64,000 nucleotides of DNA, from the NCBI RefSeq assembly GCF_024508665.1, contig NZ_JANINP010000006.1, positions 682,001 through 746,000 on the forward strand. Direction: 5' to 3'. This DNA comes from Sphingomonas sp. (GTDB taxonomy: Bacteria > Pseudomonadota > Alphaproteobacteria > Sphingomonadales > Sphingomonadaceae). The notes below the pieces were generated by a model. That model was given only the letters and a program-made list of their open reading frames with translations, had not been told where the DNA came from and ran no database searches. A program made the translations under genes and the position numbers. Numbering within the stretch: position 1 is the first letter of the stretch; each line of letters starts with the position of its first letter. This document shows positions 60,486 to 64,000 of this stretch, one piece after another.

Positions 60486-61206
60486 CTAGATCGTCCGCGC
60501 GAGAACGGCCGATGGTCCGGCGCGCATCAACTCGGCCGCCAGCCGCACCCTGCGCCGCGCGCGGGATTTGAGATGCTCGCCGTCGCCGGGCCAGTCTTCG
60601 CCCAATATCCCGAGCGCGATGTCGCGCAGGCTCGCCCCGGCCGCGAGCGCGTCGGCGGCGCGCAGCGCCTCGACGTGGCGGACGAAGCGCTGGTCGCGTG
60701 ACGGGGATGCGCATCCGCGCAACAGCGCGTCGAGCCGCCGGATCGCGGCCAGCTGCGACTCCAGATCACGCCCCAGATCCAACGCGGGTTCGATGCACCC
60801 GCCGCCTGTCACAAAGTCGCCGACAAGGTCCAGGCGCAGCGCGCCATCGTGCAGATCGAACCGGACGTGACAACAGTCCTCGCCTCGCCGGACGAAGTGC
60901 GGAAAGCGGTACAGGTCGATCGCCCCACCCGATGCCGACGGCGCAAGAATGCGGGCACGCAGCACATGCGGGTCGGCCGCCGCCGTCCACATATAGGGCG
61001 CGACGGCGCAGTCCTGCGCCGGATCAGCCGCGAAAGTGCAGCCCCCAGCGCGAAGCGGCTGCACGGGCCGAATCATCCCGGGCAACGAACGCCCGATAGG
61101 CCGGATCGCGCCGCAGCAGCTCCCAGGCCAGCGCGGGCCGACCGCCCAAGAGCACCGGCGCGTAGGCATCGGCATCGCGCCAGTCGGGCGGCGACCAGCG
61201 TGGCAT
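60486..61206 (-). CDS. FseA-like DUF6499/DUF2285 excision activator, two ORFs joined by candidate +1 frameshift
   Basis: ORF1 from ATG 61206 (MPRWSPPDWRDADAYAPVLLGGRPALAWELLRRDPAYRAFVAR...RWGLHF|RG*) and ORF2 in the +1 frame (|AADPAQDCAVAPYMWTAAADPHVLRARI...DUF2285); join at CAC TTT C. Confidence 0.75.
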
Positions 61207-62063
61207 CACCCGTCCTGTCCGGCGAGGAAGGCTGCCGCCATCGCCTCCTGGTCCGGCCGCAGCGCGTCGATCGCGCCGAGATGCTCGGGACGGTCGTCGC
61301 GCAGCAACACCGAGGGGCATTGGCCTTCGACATTGCCGAGATTGGGCCGATGCTGGGCATAGCCCACCAATGCCGCCAGCTCGAGCGAGAAGGTGCGCGC
61401 GATCGCCGGCGGATAGACCAGCCATTGAAGCTCGAACGGCTTGAGCCAACCCAGGCAATAGCTGACGATCACGCCGCGGCGCGGTGCCGTCGAGACATTG
61501 CCGCCACCGCCATGCAGCGTCGAGCCGAGGAAGAGCAGCGCGTCGCCTGGCCCGACCTCGGGCACGACCGCGTCATGCTCGGGCAGATCGACCGCATCCT
61601 GGTCGGCATGGCTGCCGGGCCAGAGCCGCGTCCCGCCATTGTCGGGCGTGAACGGGTCGAGCGGCCACATGATGTTGACCAGATATTCGATGCCACCCTT
61701 GGGACCGCCCCACATGTCCTGGTCGCGGTGCGGAAACTGCGCGGGCGCGCCCGGATGGATCTCGACCGCCTGGGTCAGATTGAGGGCGATGCGCTCGCAC
61801 CAGGGCAAAAGCATCTGCTCGGCGATCGCCAGCACGACCGGATGGCGCACCAGCGCCTCGGCATGCGGCGACCTGCGAAGCAGCGCCCCAAACCGCCGCG
61901 TACGATTGCCGTAGAAGACGCCTTGGCACATCGGCGTAGCCTCGAAGCTCGGCGCAAGATCGGCCGTCAGCGCTTCGACCGCCGACGCCGAGACGGCGCC
62001 GCGCAGGACATGATAGCCATCGCGCGCCAGTTCGCCGGCGCCGATATCGACCAGGGCGCTCAT
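61206..62063 (-). CDS. Phytanoyl-CoA dioxygenase (PhyH) family protein
   Basis: FPHRDQDMWGGPKGGIEYLVNIMWPLDPFTPDNGGTRLWPGSH ...GDALLFLGSTLHGGGGNVS; ATGA overlaps on both sides. Confidence 0.88.
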   Translation of the reverse strand: MSALVDIGAGELARDGYHVLRGAVSASAVEALTADLAPSFEATPMCQGVFYGNRTRRFGALLRRSPHAEALVRHPVVLAIAEQMLLPWCERIALNLTQAVEIHPGAPAQFPHRDQDMWGGPKGGIEYLVNIMWPLDPFTPDNGGTRLWPGSHADQDAVDLPEHDAVVPEVGPGDALLFLGSTLHGGGGNVSTAPRRGVIVSYCLGWLKPFELQWLVYPPAIARTFSLELAALVGYAQHRPNLGNVEGQCPSVLLRDDRPEHLGAIDALRPDQEAMAAAFLAGQDG

Positions 62064-62662
62064 GCCGCCAGCTCCAGCAAGCCGGTATAGGTGCCGGTCC
62101 AGGCGAGCCGCTCGCGCATGTCCGGCGTGACCTCGATGCGGAACGCTCCGATCGGTCCGCCTTCGATGCGCAGCGAGGGGCCGAGCGGCTCGGCCCGCCA
62201 GCCCATGGCGAGCACCTCTCGACGGAAGGCTTCGGGAATGACGCCGGTGATGTGCTCGATGCCGCGCGCCAGCGCGAAGTCGGCCATTGCCGAGATCAGC
62301 GCGTTGCGCAGTTCCTTGCGGCGCGCGGCGCCGTGACGGCTCGGCAGGCAGAGCCGTGTGCTTTCCCAGGTCGAAGGGCCGACCGGCACGCCGCCGATGC
62401 AGATGTGCGGGAAGATGTCGCCGAGCAGATGGGGCAGCCAGCTCGGCAACATGCGGAGCGACGCCTCGTGCCGGCCGCTTTCGTCGATCGCGACGAGATA
62501 GACGGCGTGCGGCGTGTCGAACTGGTCGATCTCGTAGCGGCCCTCGACGACCGGCACGTCCCATCGGAAGAAGTCGACGAACTGCGCCTTGCGGTCCGCG
62601 AACATGGTTTCGAGCGCGAATGCGTGTGCGCTCTCGGGGTAATCGTCGATCGTGAGGATCAT
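62060..62662 (-). CDS. traI: Acyl-homoserine-lactone synthase (LuxI/TraI family)
   Basis: FADRKAQFVDFFRWDVPVVEGRYEIDQFDTPHAVYLVAIDESGRHEASLRMLPSWLPHLLGDIFPHICIGGVPVGPSTWESTRLCL. Confidence 0.92.
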   Translation of the reverse strand: MILTIDDYPESAHAFALETMFADRKAQFVDFFRWDVPVVEGRYEIDQFDTPHAVYLVAIDESGRHEASLRMLPSWLPHLLGDIFPHICIGGVPVGPSTWESTRLCLPSRHGAARRKELRNALISAMADFALARGIEHITGVIPEAFRREVLAMGWRAEPLGPSLRIEGGPIGAFRIEVTPDMRERLAWTGTYTGLLELAA

Positions 62663-62669
62663 GGCTGTG

Positions 62670-62691
62670 CTCCCGGTTGATGCGCCGGGAG
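62670..62691 (-). promoter_or_regulatory. Hairpin sequestering the luxI Shine-Dalgarno
   Basis: Minus strand CTCCCGG-CGCATCAA-CCGGGAG-CACAGCC-ATG. Confidence 0.5.
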
Positions 62692-62739
62692 AAAGAGCAG
62701 CAATCGCCGTTCAGGATCAGCGCCCGGAATTCCGGGTGG

Positions 62740-63510
62740 TCAGCTCCGGCGCAGCTCGTCCAGGCCGATCTCGCCGGCAAGCAGGGCGGCGGCGACCAGC
62801 TCGGTCCGGTCGCTGGCACCGAACAGCTTGCGGGCGTCGCGCAGATAGCTCTCAATCGTGTCCTCGCTCAGCCCAAGGCGATGTGCGATGGCCTTGTTGC
62901 GCAGGCCACGTCCGACCAGCACCACGCAGTCCCGATAACGCGGCGCGAGGCGCGGCTCGGGTCCGGGCAAAAGCGGGCCGGCGAGCCGGCGGGCGCGCTG
63001 GAAGGCGAAGACGCCGAACATCTGGGCCGGCGCCAATGCCAGCTCGGCCATGCGTGGCGAGCGAAAGCCCGCGAAGGTGCAGGAGCCGAGGCAATGACCG
63101 AGCTTGCCACACGGAACCGTGATGCCTTCGTTGAGCCCCTCGCGGCGTCCGAACTCCAGCGCGAGACGGTCCTGATGGTCGAGGGTGATGATGTCCCGCA
63201 GCTCGGACCAGAGAAACGCGCTGTCGGCGAAGAGGCAGCCACGCATGACGGGATCGCGGCGGTAACGGCAGCCGCCGATGATCCGCCGCTCCACGCCCTC
63301 GGCATAATCGCGGATATCGACGGCGCCCGGCTTCGGCGCGCGCAGATCCTCGTGCGTGATCAGTGCGAAGTGCCGGCTGCGGATCTCGTCGCTGAAGTCG
63401 CGTGTCAGCTGGCGGAGCGACCTCCAGTCGTCCGCCGCCCGTATCGTTCGCAGAATATCGTCCGCCAGGCCGAAGCCGAAAGCGGTCGACGAGCGGCTGC
63501 TTCCAGCCAT
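62740..63510 (-). CDS. traR: LuxR/TraR-family quorum-sensing regulator
   Basis: Autoinducer-binding-type N-terminus; C-terminal RDCVVLVGRGLRNKAIAHRLGLSEDTIESYLRDARKLFGASDRTELVAAALLAGEI HTH; next to luxI. Confidence 0.85.
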   Translation of the reverse strand: MAGSSRSSTAFGFGLADDILRTIRAADDWRSLRQLTRDFSDEIRSRHFALITHEDLRAPKPGAVDIRDYAEGVERRIIGGCRYRRDPVMRGCLFADSAFLWSELRDIITLDHQDRLALEFGRREGLNEGITVPCGKLGHCLGSCTFAGFRSPRMAELALAPAQMFGVFAFQRARRLAGPLLPGPEPRLAPRYRDCVVLVGRGLRNKAIAHRLGLSEDTIESYLRDARKLFGASDRTELVAAALLAGEIGLDELRRS

Positions 63511-63589
63511 GCACTGACCTCCTGCCGCGGCATGCCGCGCACTTAGGCCCCCGTCTCGGGTGTGGTTTTTCCCGCCCCGCTCGCGACTA

Positions 63590-63617
63590 TGACAACCAAG
63601 GTCGCGCTACGGGTAAC
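63590..63617 (-). promoter_or_regulatory. ECF-type promoter motif P3, directed toward luxR
   Basis: Minus strand GTTACC-CGTAGCGCGACCTTGG-TTGTCA. Confidence 0.5.
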
Positions 63618-63651
63618 ATTCCGATAGAACCATTTTGGCTCTTTCCAGTGC

Positions 63652-63679
63652 GTTACCCGAAATCCTCCCTCATCTGTCC
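63652..63679 (+). promoter_or_regulatory. ECF-type promoter motif P4, directed toward the right-end sigma gene
   Basis: GTTACC-CGAAATCCTCCCTCAT-CTGTCC. Confidence 0.5.
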
Positions 63680-63737
63680 AGCGTCATGCGCGGCCCGACA
63701 GGAGTGAGGAAAAATTCGCGCGATGGACAGATTTCGC

Positions 63738-63765
63738 GTTACCCTTTTCAAGGACCGGCTTGTCT
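63738..63765 (+). promoter_or_regulatory. ECF-type promoter motif P5, 46 bp upstream of the right-end sigma gene
   Basis: GTTACC-CTTTTCAAGGACCGGC-TTGTCT. Confidence 0.55.
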
Positions 63766-63811
63766 TCCCTCGGCGGACAAGTGCGACGCGAGACAGCTCC
63801 GACGGTATTGG

Positions 63812-64000
63812 ATGATCGACGACGACGTGATCGATGCCTGGTTCGTGCGAGAGGTGCTCCCTCTCGAACGGGCGTTGACGGCCTATCTGCGTCGTAACTG
63901 GAGGATGGCGGAAGACGTGTTCGATCTGCGGCAGGACATATACGAGCATGCCTGGAACGGCGCGCGGCGCGAGCTGCCGGCCAACACGCGTGCCTATATG
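63812..64000 (+). CDS. Sigma-70/ECF-type sigma factor, 5' part only (runs off the right edge)
   Basis: MIDDDVIDAWFVREVLPLERALTAYLRRNWRMAEDVFDLRQDIYEHAWNGARRELPANTRAYM, a region-2-like sequence. Confidence 0.75.
   Translation, partial: MIDDDVIDAWFVREVLPLERALTAYLRRNWRMAEDVFDLRQDIYEHAWNGARRELPANTRAYM

Overview
The window reads as Sphingomonadaceae-type alphaproteobacterial DNA in three parts. (1) About 0.2-22.9 kb is chromosomal. It holds a phenylpropanoid/ferulate catabolism cluster (NDP-forming CoA ligase, hydroxycinnamoyl-CoA hydratase-lyase, aldehyde dehydrogenase, GMC and PQQ dehydrogenases), a one-carbon/SAM-cycle cluster (purU, metF, ahcY, metK) and a Hen1-Pnkp RNA-repair operon. (2) About 23-48 kb is a defence/toxin island. 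It holds a Fic gene and an AbiEi-like gene that share a covarying palindromic operator, a decayed relaxase fragment, a HEPN-like plus ORC/CDC6-type ATPase gene pair, and a ~17.7 kb ten-gene minus-strand operon. I read the operon as a DNA phosphorothioation system of SspABCD-SspFGH type, extended by a PT-associated methyltransferase, a stand-alone copy of its C-terminal domain, and an uncharacterised basic protein with an Rx4H (HEPN-like) motif. (3) About 48-64 kb is an ICE backbone related to the Mesorhizobium ICEMlSym class: relaxase, lytic transglycosylase, TraF peptidase, RdfS-like HTH, DUF736, ParB, DUF2958, ArdC, and a luxR-luxI-phyH-fseA-like quorum-sensing/excision operon. The fseA-like gene carries a candidate programmed +1 frameshift. 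Five copies of an ECF-type promoter motif (GTTACC-N16-YTGTCN) occur only in this third part, upstream of two ECF sigma operons, an ACT-domain ORF and luxR; this suggests a sigma-factor regulon controlling the ICE. All calls come from reading the sequence and supplied ORFs; no database search was run.
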